Positions 51,199-60,886 of a stretch of 64,000 bases of DNA are shown here, piece by piece. Position 1 is the stretch's first letter. Each line of letters starts with the position of its first letter. The translations under genes and the position numbers were made by a program. This DNA comes from Chlamydoabsidia padenii (lineage: Eukaryota; Mucoromycota; Mucoromycetes; Mucorales; Cunninghamellaceae): the NCBI GenBank assembly GCA_025330725.1, contig JAIWND010000022.1, positions 248,001 through 312,000 on the forward strand, in the 5' to 3' direction. The notes under the pieces are model-generated. The model saw nothing but the letters and a program-made list of their open reading frames with translations. It did not search any database and had not been told where the DNA came from.

Positions 51199-53172
51199 TT
51201 AGACCCCTTGGAAGAGCAACAAGGCTTGAGCGTCTTCATCACTATCTTGATTCAAAGAGAGCATTTGTTGATTATCTTGTTGTTGTAACGCCATCATGAC
51301 ATCAGCCGGAGTAACTTCACGAGAAGGAGTCGAGTTACTTAACATGGATTGACCATGAGGACCACGAGCCGTCTGGTACGATTGACCGGAATGCATGACT
51401 TGTTGTTGCTGTTGTTGTCCATAGTACTGTTGCTGTTGTACCATGTTATTGCAGAATAGGTCTTGTAAATGTTGATCTTGAGCCACCAGCCGCATCCATT
51501 CTGCGCGAAGCGCCAATGCAGGGCCATCGATAGAGTGAGTATATATTGATGTTGCTTGCTTGTCTTGAGTAAAATCACGACATTGAGTCCATTGTTCACC
51601 ATCCTCCATATAAAAAGAGATCGTCTCAGGTTGATGAACCGTTATCGTTAACCTTGCCCAGCCAAGTCGTTCCAATAAGGGGTCCAGTTGTATCCTTTCA
51701 ATAGAGTCCAATGTGATATGCATCTTGAATCGCTGTTGACCATCTTGAATCCGCCACACCATACATCGTAAGAAGGAATCGTAAAAGCATTCCAAGTCTT
51801 GAGGTTGTAGGCTCATTCGTTTCCATGTGCCGATTTGAAGTGTTTCTACAGAGATACGGTGGTAATTGTTGGATCTATCATCGTCTACAATGGTGGTGAA
51901 TTCATCCATTGACATTGGTGTACCAAGTCGTTCATCTAGTATAAATATCAAGGTCAGTAACTGGACATTAAAAAGGATTTGTGTATGTGTGAATTTACCT
52001 TGAACTAGAGACATTGACATTGGAACCAAACCAGATGACCAAGTAGCAGTAGTACCAGCAGCAGCAGCAGCAGTAGAATCGTAATTCGCAGACGTGGAAG
52101 AATCAAGTTGACCAAGTGACACCTCTTGAGAGTTTGGATCTTCTTCCGGAATCACACCACCGAGCATCATTGTCGAAGAAGAGGATGACCACATATTTAT
52201 TGGAGGTGGAGTTGCTTGAGGTGCTGGTGATGCTGAAGATGAATGATGGCGTCGATGATAATAACCAATCAGAGGTTCCGTTGATCCCGGACGACTAGTC
52301 GGAGGACGTTGATAAGGATTGTATGGATAATGACCAACCGAGTGTGATCTGACCCGTCCACCAGCAGTATCAGAGATAATGGCACTAACAGAAGAAGTGT
52401 GTTGATTCAAAGAGATAGGTGTAGATGTCGATGGATGAATAGATGATGGTGGAGGAGTAGATAAAGAAGACCATGACTTGACTTGAGTGGTGCTAGGCAT
52501 TGGCGGCGGCGGCGGCGGTGGTGGTGGTGTAGACTGTGATGAAGTCTTGGATGATCCCAATGTCAAGATGGACGAGCTACCATAAAATGCTTGTTGTTGT
52601 TGCTGCTTTTGTTGTTGCTGGTTATAATAGTAGTAGTAATAGTAATAGTACAAATCGGAACTGGCAATAGGTGTTCCATCAGGAGAAGTATGTTGTTGAT
52701 GTTGATTGGCAGATTGACAAGCCGCCGCCGCCGCTGTAGCAGCATAATATTGCATCCGCATCGTTTCGTCGTGGAGTAGAGAGGATCGTTTGGCCATATT
52801 CTTCACCTTGGCGCGTCGGTTTTGGAACCAGATTTGAATGGACCGTTCTGACATGCCAAGTTCACGAGATAGTTGTTCCCTTACACGATTGTTGGGTGAT
52901 GGATTCACACTGAAGGTTTTCTCCAAGACAGATAATTGTTCAGGTGTGGCGCGAGTCCGTTTCCTAGGTTGAGTAATGGTGTCATGGTCTTCCTGTTTAT
53001 GTTGCTGTTGTTTATCAGTCGAGAAAGGTGTGTGATGTACATAACTTGACGAGCGATCCACTATGGTTGTTATAGGTTTGGAAGTTGGTATATAATTGTT
53101 GAAGCCAGGATGCACCGTCATGCCTGCATGGTGGTGTGAGGATTGATAATGTTGATTCCTCTTGGGATCCAT
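51199..53172 (-). CDS. homeodomain transcription factor
   Basis: Exons 51999-53172 and 51199-51935 give 636 aa. The homeodomain (about residues 68-127) reads PRKRTRATPEQLSVLEKTFS through helix 3, IQIWFQNRRAKVKN. A low-complexity middle follows, with Gln, Tyr, Pro and Ser runs. The C-terminal half holds a folded-looking region (LECFYDSFLRCMVWRIQDGQ, LERLGWARLTITVHQPETI) seen in a class of fungal homeobox proteins. The 63-nt intron (GTAAAT...TACTAG) is a multiple of three without stops, so the unspliced frame also reads through (657 aa). A 1.6-kb upstream region with three exact promoter 12-mers suggests complex regulation. Confidence 0.9.
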   Translation of the reverse strand: MDPKRNQHYQSSHHHAGMTVHPGFNNYIPTSKPITTIVDRSSSYVHHTPFSTDKQQQHKQEDHDTITQPRKRTRATPEQLSVLEKTFSVNPSPNNRVREQLSRELGMSERSIQIWFQNRRAKVKNMAKRSSLLHDETMRMQYYAATAAAAACQSANQHQQHTSPDGTPIASSDLYYYYYYYYYNQQQQKQQQQQAFYGSSSILTLGSSKTSSQSTPPPPPPPPPMPSTTQVKSWSSLSTPPPSSIHPSTSTPISLNQHTSSVSAIISDTAGGRVRSHSVGHYPYNPYQRPPTSRPGSTEPLIGYYHRRHHSSSASPAPQATPPPINMWSSSSSTMMLGGVIPEEDPNSQEVSLGQLDSSTSANYDSTAAAAAGTTATWSSGLVPMSMSLVQGKFTHTQILFNVQLLTLIFILDERLGTPMSMDEFTTIVDDDRSNNYHRISVETLQIGTWKRMSLQPQDLECFYDSFLRCMVWRIQDGQQRFKMHITLDSIERIQLDPLLERLGWARLTITVHQPETISFYMEDGEQWTQCRDFTQDKQATSIYTHSIDGPALALRAEWMRLVAQDQHLQDLFCNNMVQQQQYYGQQQQQQVMHSGQSYQTARGPHGQSMLSNSTPSREVTPADVMMALQQQDNQQMLSLNQDSDEDAQALLLFQGV

Positions 53173-53567
53173 AGTGTAGTAGTGTATAGCTTAATAAAGG
53201 AAGGGAAGGGAATAAATAAAAAGAAAAGTGAGTCAATAAGAGATGGGCATAAAAAAGAAAGAAAGAAAGAGAGAAAGAGAGAGAGAGAAATAAAAAGGAA
53301 AAGAAAAAAAGAAAAAGAGTCGGGGTTAAAAAATAAAATTAAGGGGGGAGGATTTGGAAAATTGAAAGAGACTCGAGTTTTGTACAACGGGGATCCACTC
53401 GGCTCTTTTCTGTGTTCGATTACGTTCTTTTTCATACCAAGAGTAAGACCCACTCTTGGTTATACCTTGTTAATTGACAGTTTACCGAATCGAGTATTTA
53501 CCTTTGATCCTTCTTTTTTTGTTAGTAGATAGCAGATGGGAAAGAAGAAATCGCCCCCATAATCAAA

Positions 53568-53579
53568 TTTCAAATCCCG
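53568..53579 (+). promoter_or_regulatory. recurrent 12-mer TTTCAAATCCCG
   Basis: Exact match. It is the nearest of three copies upstream of the homeobox gene. Confidence 0.6.
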
Positions 53580-53892
53580 ACATGCTAACGCAAAAAATGT
53601 CACTTTGTCTACCAGATCTACATTGCATGAACAGACAATTCATTCATTTTAAAACGAAAAGGCAAGTTTACGTTGACACCTAGCATAATCAAGTCAATAT
53701 AAGTAACATACCGGGCCACGTTCCTTTACCAATGAAATCAATGGATCGTCTATTGGAATAAGGGGAGGCCAGGCCACACGTGGCTGGGAGTTTTTTGAGA
53801 TATCAAGTTACCAGAAACACGCCACTTTTGGGTATGTAGCACTTGACTATAAAAATAGTAAGAGCACATGGAAAAAGACATGTAAATGTAAA

Positions 53893-53904
53893 TTTCAAAT
53901 CCCG
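53893..53904 (+). promoter_or_regulatory. recurrent 12-mer TTTCAAATCCCG
   Basis: Exact match, second copy upstream of the homeobox gene. Confidence 0.6.
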
Positions 53905-54094
53905 AAAAATGACACTTTGTGGATGATCAATTGCCCTATCTTTCAACTACTTGCATACAATCATAGCCATATATTTGTTTAACATTACCCACTACTTGTA
54001 ACCTCCACAAATTGACTATTCAAGCTCATGTTTGACAGAAGTTCTTAATTGTAGCCGACGCGCTTGCTTTTTCAATATCGATTCCCACAATGCA

Positions 54095-54106
54095 TTTGAA
54101 ATCCCG
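54095..54106 (+). promoter_or_regulatory. recurrent 12-mer TTTGAAATCCCG
   Basis: Exact match with G at the centre, third copy upstream of the homeobox gene. Confidence 0.6.
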
Positions 54107-54772
54107 ACTTATTCAAATATGTTCCATCGGGATGGTACGCTTTGACGATTAAGACTATCCCACATTAACTTGATGGAATAGCCTAGAACATTGTTTATTA
54201 ATCTTGGCACCACTACCTCATTGTTTCAATTCATTTTAATAAAGTCCATGGATCCAATGATTGAATGTCAAACTCCGACATTATACTTTCAGGGGCAGGA
54301 AGCATATCACTCGATCGTACCTGTCACGGTTACATAGATCAGCAAACAGCAACATTACTTACTAGATCAATAAAATAAGAAAAGCAATGAGGTACGGTTT
54401 GTCATTCTTACGTACTCGCGTACGTGTAAATCATAGTTAAACTCAAAAAAAAAAAGAAGGAAAAAAAAAAAAAAAAAAAAAGAAACCCACCTTCACGTCC
54501 GTTGTAGAAGGATCAAACCAATCATCGATTCAGACAGGTCCAAGTTTGTCCAACCATTGTATAAATGAATAATATAGACTTTTAGATATTTTCCACGTAA
54601 CACATTTAATATAACACAATATAACACAAGAATGATTGCAAAAAGCATACATCCAATTGCATTGCTGGCGTAAGGTTTTTTATTATATTACCATTGTAAA
54701 GGAGGTAGGGAATAAAGGGGTATAACAACGTAAGCTATTTCTATTTCCATTTATATATGTATATAAAAAGTA

Positions 54773-56247
54773 TTAATCTAAACAATAATCGGGTGGTGGC
54801 TTTGAAGGGATTCGTTCCAGAGTCGTCATAACATGGTCACCCTGTAGAGAAGAAGAGTGTCCCATTTCCATCAGTTGGCAAAAGTCCATATAGCATTCAC
54901 ATAAGTAAGCATGATGTTGAGGCTCCTTCACTTGCTGATTGAATTCTTTTCCGTTCCGTTCCTTTTTGTTGCTACCAGGTGGTGACGGTGGAAGTGATAC
55001 GGTGGGCATGATCGTAGTGAATCGTGGTTTGACTGGACCTGTTTCAAAGTAAGAAGGTAGACTGCCATAATCTTCTTTTAAACGGCAGTCAAATACATGG
55101 ATAGGTGTGGTGATGGATATCTTTTCGTAACGTCGTTCATTGTCGGATCGATTAGTGTTGTTCCCACCTTGCTTGCCTTTTTTTAACTTTAGTAACACAT
55201 TTTGCCATGCTTGTGAAGTTGTTGCTGTGGATGGTGTAGGTACTGATGATCCAGTCGCTTCTGTCGTGTCATGTTGAGATATGTCGTACCCAAATTCCAT
55301 TATAGCCTTGTTGTTGTTGTTGTTGTTGTTGTTATTGCTGCTGCCATTAACTAAAGTCGTGGTGTTGAATGTCTTGTGCACTTGAGATTCCTCATTGTCG
55401 TCCAAATAAGAGAGAGTCAGTTGAATATCCAAGCGGTGGCGGAACAAGATGTCTTTAAAATGTGTCGTGTGATGAATGTTATTCCTACAAGTCGGTGTGG
55501 CAAAGATAATCCGATAAGCATAAGTGTCTGTCAAATCCAAGCCGAGGTTGTCTTGTTTGCTATTTGTGTTGTTGAATATCGATCCCATGTTGGCCACCAA
55601 AGTAGAGCTTGGAGATAGAGAAGAGTCGATCAAAGGAGTGGCAGCAAGATACTGTAAATCAAAGGTGTTGGAAGTAGTTCTCCAGGCACCCAAGGAAGGT
55701 ACAGCATACCGTCTTGATTCCGTCACAGTAGCTTCGATCGATTCCAGTCGCACATATTTTTGATGAGGTTGGATGGTAAACAAGATCGTAAAGAGATCTC
55801 CCGGAGAGAAGGCGGCCACATCCACCATGATGGTCGCGTCTGCAAAAGTCAAATGGCGTTCAAATGTATGTGAGAGGTCTTGTACCGCATGATTTAATAA
55901 AAGCGAGTTGGATAAAAAGCTTCGGAGCACCAGGACAGGTTTGGATAGACGCCATGGATTCAAGATCGATGCTTTGCTGCTTCGGCCCACTTGGAGTTCC
56001 ACCATATGTCGTACCCGGCCATATTCATCTTCAATAGTATCTACTAGTGACTATTTGCATATATAGATGAAAGAAGTAGTTAGTAAGTGGCAAGGAGTAA
56101 GTCTAAACTTACATTAGGTATGATAAAGGTGAATGGGAATGTGTGTACACCAGCTGGAAGTATCGTTTTTTCTTTCAAAAGCATCAAAGTTTGCTTGCCA
56201 ATAGGGTTTTCAAAAGTTGTTTTTGCAGCGCGAGCACCTATGCCTGA

Positions 56248-56278
<31 letters not shown>

Positions 56279-56506
56279 AATGAGTAAGGGAAGAATTGGA
56301 ATTAGATTACTGTGTATACCTTCAGGGAAATAAACAAAGCTTGTGGAGACAAGAGAGACAGAGATGCAGGATACTTTTTCAGGTTTGGAGAGAGACAGAG
56401 TAGCATGACTTGTAAATACATAAGAGGTATCTTCGCCCGGAGACCCTCGTAACACAATAGGTTTGAGAGGTCCAAAAGCAAGTCGATCGTTTGACAGTAA
56501 TCCCAT
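54773..56506 (-). CDS. alpha-arrestin (ART/ARRDC-like) trafficking adaptor
   Basis: Adaptor that recruits Rsp5/Nedd4-type ubiquitin ligases to membrane transporters. Three exons (56320-56506, 56113-56243, 54773-56050) give 531 aa. The arrestin N-lobe holds LPAGVHTFPFTFIIPN, the class hallmark, followed by VDTIEDEYGRVRHMVELQV. The C-lobe has SPGDLFTILFTI and TPIHVFDCRLKE. The C-terminus has a PY motif, PPPDY, just before the end, and an LPSYFE element, fitting ligase binding. An Asn run and an S/T-rich loop interrupt the C-lobe. An exact promoter 12-mer lies at 56693-56704. A truncated duplicate lies on the same strand at about 57566-58640. Confidence 0.85.
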
Positions 56507-56735
56507 GTTTCCCAGTAATGATTAGTTACAAGGTGAAGTCACACGTACACCAATAAAAGTATGCTTCTATTTATTTTTAACAAGTATAAAGCAAATGAAG
56601 AGTGAAGGATGGGCAAGTAATGATATATAATTGGTAGATGGGAGAAGAAGAAGCAAAAAGGAAGAATGAATGAATCCGTCAAATTATATATATTTCAAAT
56701 CCCGCCACCCCGCAAGGAGAGAGGGATCTTTTTAT
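55591..56735. repeat. duplicated segment, intact copy (5' arrestin plus promoter)
   Basis: Direct repeat with 57566-58640. The match starts at TGGCCACCAAAGTAGAGCTT and runs through exon 3 (5' part), both introns, exons 1-2 and the promoter, including the 12-mer and the following CGCCACCCCRCAA sequence. Differences are scattered substitutions plus a few indels. Confidence 0.9.
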
Positions 56736-57048
56736 TAGAAAGAGATGGATGTGTGTATATTGCTATTTTGATGATTTGGTCAAAGCAAAAACATGTTAAA
56801 AATGGAATAAAATTCAAGACAGAGCTTTCATAATGTAAAGCAGAGTTAAAGCCATTAAAGTCATATGTAAAGTAGTGCTAAAGGGAGTCACCGGAGTAGA
56901 AAGTCATGGCCACCACCATGTTTGCAGCTTGATTCAACGGAAGAGAAAGCCATCCATACCACCAAAAGATATCACGAGTAAAAAGCAGTGCCATCAATAA
57001 AAAAAAAAAAAAAAAGTAAGTATCCATGCAAGTATTGTTATAACTTAC
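56507..57048. other. arrestin promoter and intergenic space
   Basis: Contains the 12-mer at 56693-56704. A stretch at about 56748-56860 has a diverged relative at about 59752-59860. No ORF is supported. A poly-A-rich run lies at 57000-57015. Confidence 0.45.
56693..56704 (+). promoter_or_regulatory. recurrent 12-mer TTTCAAATCCCG
   Basis: Exact match, 187 nt upstream of the arrestin start codon. The pseudogene copy at 58603-58614 carries one substitution. Confidence 0.65.
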
Positions 57049-57541
57049 ATATGATTAAATATGTCCAGCACAATCATTGTCACAGATTCTTTAAAATCAA
57101 CTTTGGCTTCACATGCCTCCAGTTTCCTTTTCGTGATCAATTTGAAGTCCCTGATGATGCCCTCAGATACATAAGCCTAGTAAAATCAGTAGCGTGTATG
57201 TAATGTCCATTTTAATTATGCCTGTTATCTTGTTTTTGTTCATAGTTACCATTCGTAGATCAGATATAACCGATTCAACATCACCGTCTTGATATAAAAC
57301 AAAATTCTTTGCGCTTTGAACCGGATCGTCATCAACATCAGCATCTTCCAATCGGCTACAGTTATAAAAGATCAAAATGTTAGCATATGAAGTCATCAAC
57401 AGTACAAGATTTACCATTTAAAATGTTTCATTCCCAAGAATAGCCTCGTTTACCTGTATTTACAGCATGGTTGTTTGTCATATCAGCATCAGCTTTAGCT
57501 ATGAAGTCGTTGTAATGGTTGTAATGTGAGGATAAAGCCAT
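57049..57541 (-). CDS. candidate small multi-exon gene or remnant, unknown
   Basis: Open pieces with good splice sites: from the ATG at 57541 (MALSSHYNHYNDFIAKADAD) to a GTAAAC donor near 57454; 57250-57355 (RLEDADVDDDPVQSAKNFVL) ending at GTAACT; 57049-57176 (AYVSEGIIRDFKLITKRKLE) ending at GTAAGT. The last two join in phase. The first junction does not join cleanly, and no terminal exon was found. It lies exactly between the two arrestin copies. It could be a broken gene or one I have not modelled correctly. Confidence 0.3.
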
Positions 57542-57565
57542 TGTAGAATAGAATAAAATGCAGAA

Positions 57566-58640
57566 TGGCCACCAAAGTAGAGCTTCGAGATAGAGAAGAG
57601 TCGATCAAAGGAGTGGCAGCAAGATACTGTAAATCAAAGGTGTTGGAAGTAGTTCTCCAGGCACCCAAGGAAGGTATAGCATACCGTCTTGATTCCGTCA
57701 CAGTAGCTTCGATCGATTTCAGTCGCACATATTTTTGATGAGGTTGGATGGTAAACAAGATCGTAAAGAGATCTCCCGGTGAGAAGGCGGCCACATCCAC
57801 CATGATAATCACGACTGCAAAAGTCAAATGGCGTTCAAATGTATGTGAGAGGTCTTGTACCGCATGATTTAATAAGAGGGAGTTGGGTAAAAAGCTTCAG
57901 AGCACCAGGACAAGGTTTGGATAGACGCCATGGATTCAAGATCGATGCTATGCTGCTTCGGCCAACTTGGAGTTCCACCATATGTCGCACCCGGCCATAT
58001 TCATCTTCAATAGTATCTACTAGTGACTATTTGCATATATAGATGAAAGAAGTAGATAGTAAGTGGCAAGAAGTAAGTATAAACTTACATTAGGTATGAT
58101 AAAGGTGAATGGGAATGTGTGTACACCAGCTGGAAGTATCGTTTTTTCTTTCAAAAGCACCAAAGTTTGCTTGCCAATAGGGTTTTCAAAAGTTGTTTTT
58201 GCAGCGCGAGCACCTATGCCTGATAAGAAGAAGAAGAAGAAGAAGAATGAGTAAGGGAAGAATTGGAATTAGATTACTGTGTATACCTTCAGGGAAATAA
58301 ACAAAGCTTGTGGAGACAAGAGAGACAGAGATGCAGGATACTTTTTCAGATTTGGAGAGAGACAGAGTAGCATGACTTGAGATCTCCAAAAGCAAGTCGA
58401 GCGTTTGACAGTAATCCCATGTTTCCCAGTAATGATTAGTTACAAGGTGAAGTCAAACGTACACCAAAAGGAAGAAGGCGGTTTTTTATTACTTTTATTA
58501 AGTATAAAGTAAAAAAAAAAAAAAAAAAAAAAAGAGTGATGGTATATATAATTAAGGTGAGGGAAGTAAAAAAGAAAGAGGTAAAAGGGAAAATTGTAAC
58601 CATTTCAGATCCCGCCACCCCACAAAGAGGGATGTGTTTT
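57566..58640 (-). pseudogene. truncated, frameshifted arrestin duplicate
   Basis: Near-identical copy of the first part of the neighbouring arrestin gene and its promoter. It stops at 57566, so it lacks most of the C-lobe and the PY-motif tail. Defects visible against the intact copy: about 50 nt missing near 58380 in the first exon, and a one-base insertion near 57912 (ACAAGG for ACAGG) that shifts the frame. The intronic GAA microsatellite is also shorter. Its promoter 12-mer has one change (TTTCAGATCCCG, 58603-58614). The remaining open stretch of about 110 codons is a by-product. Confidence 0.88.
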
Positions 58641-58749
58641 TTTGTTATTGGTAGCTAAGTAAGAGTAAAGGATGTGAGAGAGGTATATAAATAAAGATGT
58701 GATATACCATACCTAAATAAGAGGAGGCGGGGGGAGGGTAATAAATCAT

Positions 58750-59616
58750 TTAATCTATAACATCAGCCTTTTGAGCAGCTTCTAGTTGTCCAACCCTATG
58801 TTCCATAGTTGATAAAATGTCATCCCAAGCAATAAAGATTTCAGATAATGTGTTGATCTATTGATATAGCAAGTTAAACAAGTTAAGGATTAATCATATC
58901 ATTAAATAGTGTGGATGATGATGTTATATCAACCAAGCAAGTTGTTAATGATGATAATCATAATAATTAATAGTAATAAAAAAGGATACAGTGCCATTGT
59001 AATTGTCCATAGCTTGAGAAATACGTGAAGTAAGATTAGCCAATAATCGTGCCTGTTCCCTATGAGCCAATTCCAAAGGGGTGAGTTGAGGTGCAAGTTT
59101 ATCTACAGCTGGTATAAAAACACCATGATGACAATGATGTTGTAAACGGTACGATGAGTATATACCAAAACCCCTGTTTTTTAGTTTTTATTACCTACCT
59201 TCAAATTCTGATCCATTCACAACATGTTCAAGTGATTTAATTTGCTTTACTTCTTTGGCAAGTCTTTCCAAGTCATCATAAGCAGTCAGGACAAGTTCTA
59301 ATTTCGTTTCAGGTTGTAAGAGTTCACGTTCCATGTCATAGGTGGAATTGACTGGGTTCAATAGCTTGGCATAAGGATCATCTACATCCAAATAAAAGAA
59401 GTGTTAACATGCATATCATATTAAAAAGTGGTTCGACTTACATTTTTTAGCAAAATCTTGTAGGTTCTTGTTATTTTTATACAACACATTCAAATCCTTG
59501 GTGAGTTGCCCACAACGTTGAGTCAGAGGTGTCGACCGAGATAGATGATCTAGTTGTTCAGCTGCAAGTATATATTCGAGGTGACGCAACCGAGTTTCAA
59601 ATCCATATTCATCCAT
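58750..59616 (-). CDS. dynactin p22/p24 (DCTN3-like) subunit
   Basis: Component of the dynactin shoulder, which couples dynein to cargo. Four exons (59442-59616, 59199-59381, 58990-59108, 58750-58857) give 194 aa, the usual size for this family. It is helical throughout: RLRHLEYILAAEQLDHL, ELVLTAYDDLERLAKEVKQI, then the C-terminal family-like segment INTLSEIFIAWDDILSTMEH. The last intron uses a GTATCC donor. Identification is by length, helix pattern and the C-terminal motif, so it is good but not certain. It sits between the arrestin duplicate and a diverged piece of that duplicate's flank. Confidence 0.72.
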
Positions 59617-59920
59617 GTGTTGTATATTTTAAAGTGATTAAAGTAAAAGAGAAGAGAGTTTTTTTTTGATTTTTTTTTTTTTTGATTTTTTGACCTTTTA
59701 AAACATTTTAAAGGCCGATTAACTTGACCCTCCTAATGTACCAGATGAGGAACAAGTGTATATTGCTATTACTGTATATTGATTTACCAAAAGTAAAGAC
59801 ACGTTGAAAATGAGGTAAAAATACGAGACAGAGGTTTTATTATGTAAAGCTGTATCAAATGTAACTACAGTAGGCTATGAGAAAAACGTTTTTGTTTGCC
59901 ATCGACATTGATAACGTTGT

Positions 59921-59980
59921 TCTGGATTTGAATTATGCTGATCTGGGTTTAAAGTATGCTATTCTGAATTTAAATAAACG
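59921..59980 (+). repeat. three diverged 21-bp tandem units
   Basis: The units start TCTGGATTTGAATTATGCTG (59921), TCTGGGTTTAAAGTATGCTA (59942) and TCTGAATTTAAATAAACG (59963). They share the CTGRRTTTRAA core, which itself resembles the promoter 12-mer in reverse. Confidence 0.5.
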
Positions 59981-60350
59981 CAGCTCTTGTATCATAGTAT
60001 TACAATGCTGTCATTTGATTGGAAAACATTGTCCCCTTCTTTCTTGATTCATCAACAAACATAATCCGAAAGGCTCTTGACATTTGGCTTTCCAAAAGAT
60101 TTCATTTATCCCATGCTGTTAAAAAAATTAAAGGTACAGTAATACTAGTGTTGAACCCCAGTTTTCCCCAATACAAAAACATTATTCTCATATCCTATAT
60201 ACGGTACTTTCTCCCTCTACCCATTGCATCTACGTATCCAAAAAAAAAAAAAAATAAGATGATCCCTTTTATACTCTTAGCTTAATTCTGTACCTGAAGT
60301 TTCCCTATTTGTTGTTGATAATGCTCAAAGCCACACCATAGGTAGACGTC

Positions 60351-60362
60351 TTTGAAATCCCG
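60351..60362 (+). promoter_or_regulatory. recurrent 12-mer TTTGAAATCCCG
   Basis: Exact match, but on the 3' side of the secreted-protein gene with no recognised gene starting nearby. Confidence 0.45.
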
Positions 60363-60529
60363 CATACCCTTATGCATGATTTTTCATGAAATTCATATCC
60401 CGACCCCGATGATTAACATCCTGTTTGTGCTTTGCTTCATTAAATAAGAAAATGTATGTTTTTATTTCTTTTACTTTGACATAAATAAACAAAACATAGG
60501 GAGCTATGTCCGGTTACCCACCACGCCGG

Positions 60530-60886
60530 TTACCATCCATCCTTCCTGTTACCAACCACTCCATTCGTATTCAATCTGCACATCATATAATCTCCTAAAT
60601 GATACATTGCTTGAAACCCAGGTAATCTTTGATAAACTTGGAATTTGTTTACTGCGCACTTTGGATCATCGTAATATCGGCAGTTGGTATTTTTAGGGAA
60701 ATAGCCAATTCTTCGTGACTTGGGTGTAGAAACACATTCACCATAGCGAACCATAATCCTTTTTCTATTGTCAGGTTGGTCTTCAGATATGTAATAGTCA
60801 TACCCTTTAGCGACATCTCGGGTAAGATTGGCCGAAACGGTAGATAGAGCAACAAGGGACAAGAGGTAAAAGTAAATCAATTGCAT
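60530..60886 (-). CDS. small secreted cysteine-containing protein, unknown function
   Basis: Single-exon frame from the ATG at 60886, 118 aa. A clear N-terminal signal peptide, MQLIYFYLLSLVALSTVSA, is followed by a mature part of about 99 residues with four cysteines (GECVS, NCRY, PKCAV, MMCRL), enough for two disulphides. The frame also carries an upstream in-frame ATG at 60901. A near-12-mer (TATGAAATCCCG, 61168-61179) lies about 280 nt upstream. I do not recognise the family. An extracellular role is inferred from the signal peptide only. Confidence 0.6.
   Translation of the reverse strand: MQLIYFYLLSLVALSTVSANLTRDVAKGYDYYISEDQPDNRKRIMVRYGECVSTPKSRRIGYFPKNTNCRYYDDPKCAVNKFQVYQRLPGFQAMYHLGDYMMCRLNTNGVVGNRKDGW

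Larger units (their letters stand above)
53173..54772. promoter_or_regulatory. 1.6-kb upstream region of the homeobox gene
   Basis: No ORF is supported. Exact 12-mers lie at 53568-53579, 53893-53904 and 54095-54106, spaced about 325 and 202 nt. A more distant relative (GTCAAACTCCGAC) is near 54267. GA-rich tracts lie at 53256-53320 and a poly-A-rich stretch at about 54446-54484. The left part is the likely promoter of the homeobox gene. The right end is the 3' flank of the arrestin gene. Confidence 0.5.
59617..60529. other. intergenic, no supported gene
   Basis: Contains a relative of the arrestin upstream flank (about 59752-59860), three diverged 21-bp tandem units (59921-59980), a T tract near 59660 and an exact 12-mer (TTTGAAATCCCG, 60351-60362). 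The 12-mer lies downstream of the small secreted protein gene. Confidence 0.45.

Noticed and set aside
52563..52779. Small ORFs on both strands within the homeobox gene
   Set aside because: They are shadows of the Gln/Tyr/Pro repeat region.
53568..53579. TTTCAAATCCCG resembles a tRNA B box (GGTTCRANTCC)
   Set aside because: No A box, cloverleaf or T-run terminator lies at the expected spacing around any copy. The equally common TTTGAAATCCCG form does not fit a B box. Scattered TFIIIC-only sites are conceivable but unsupported.
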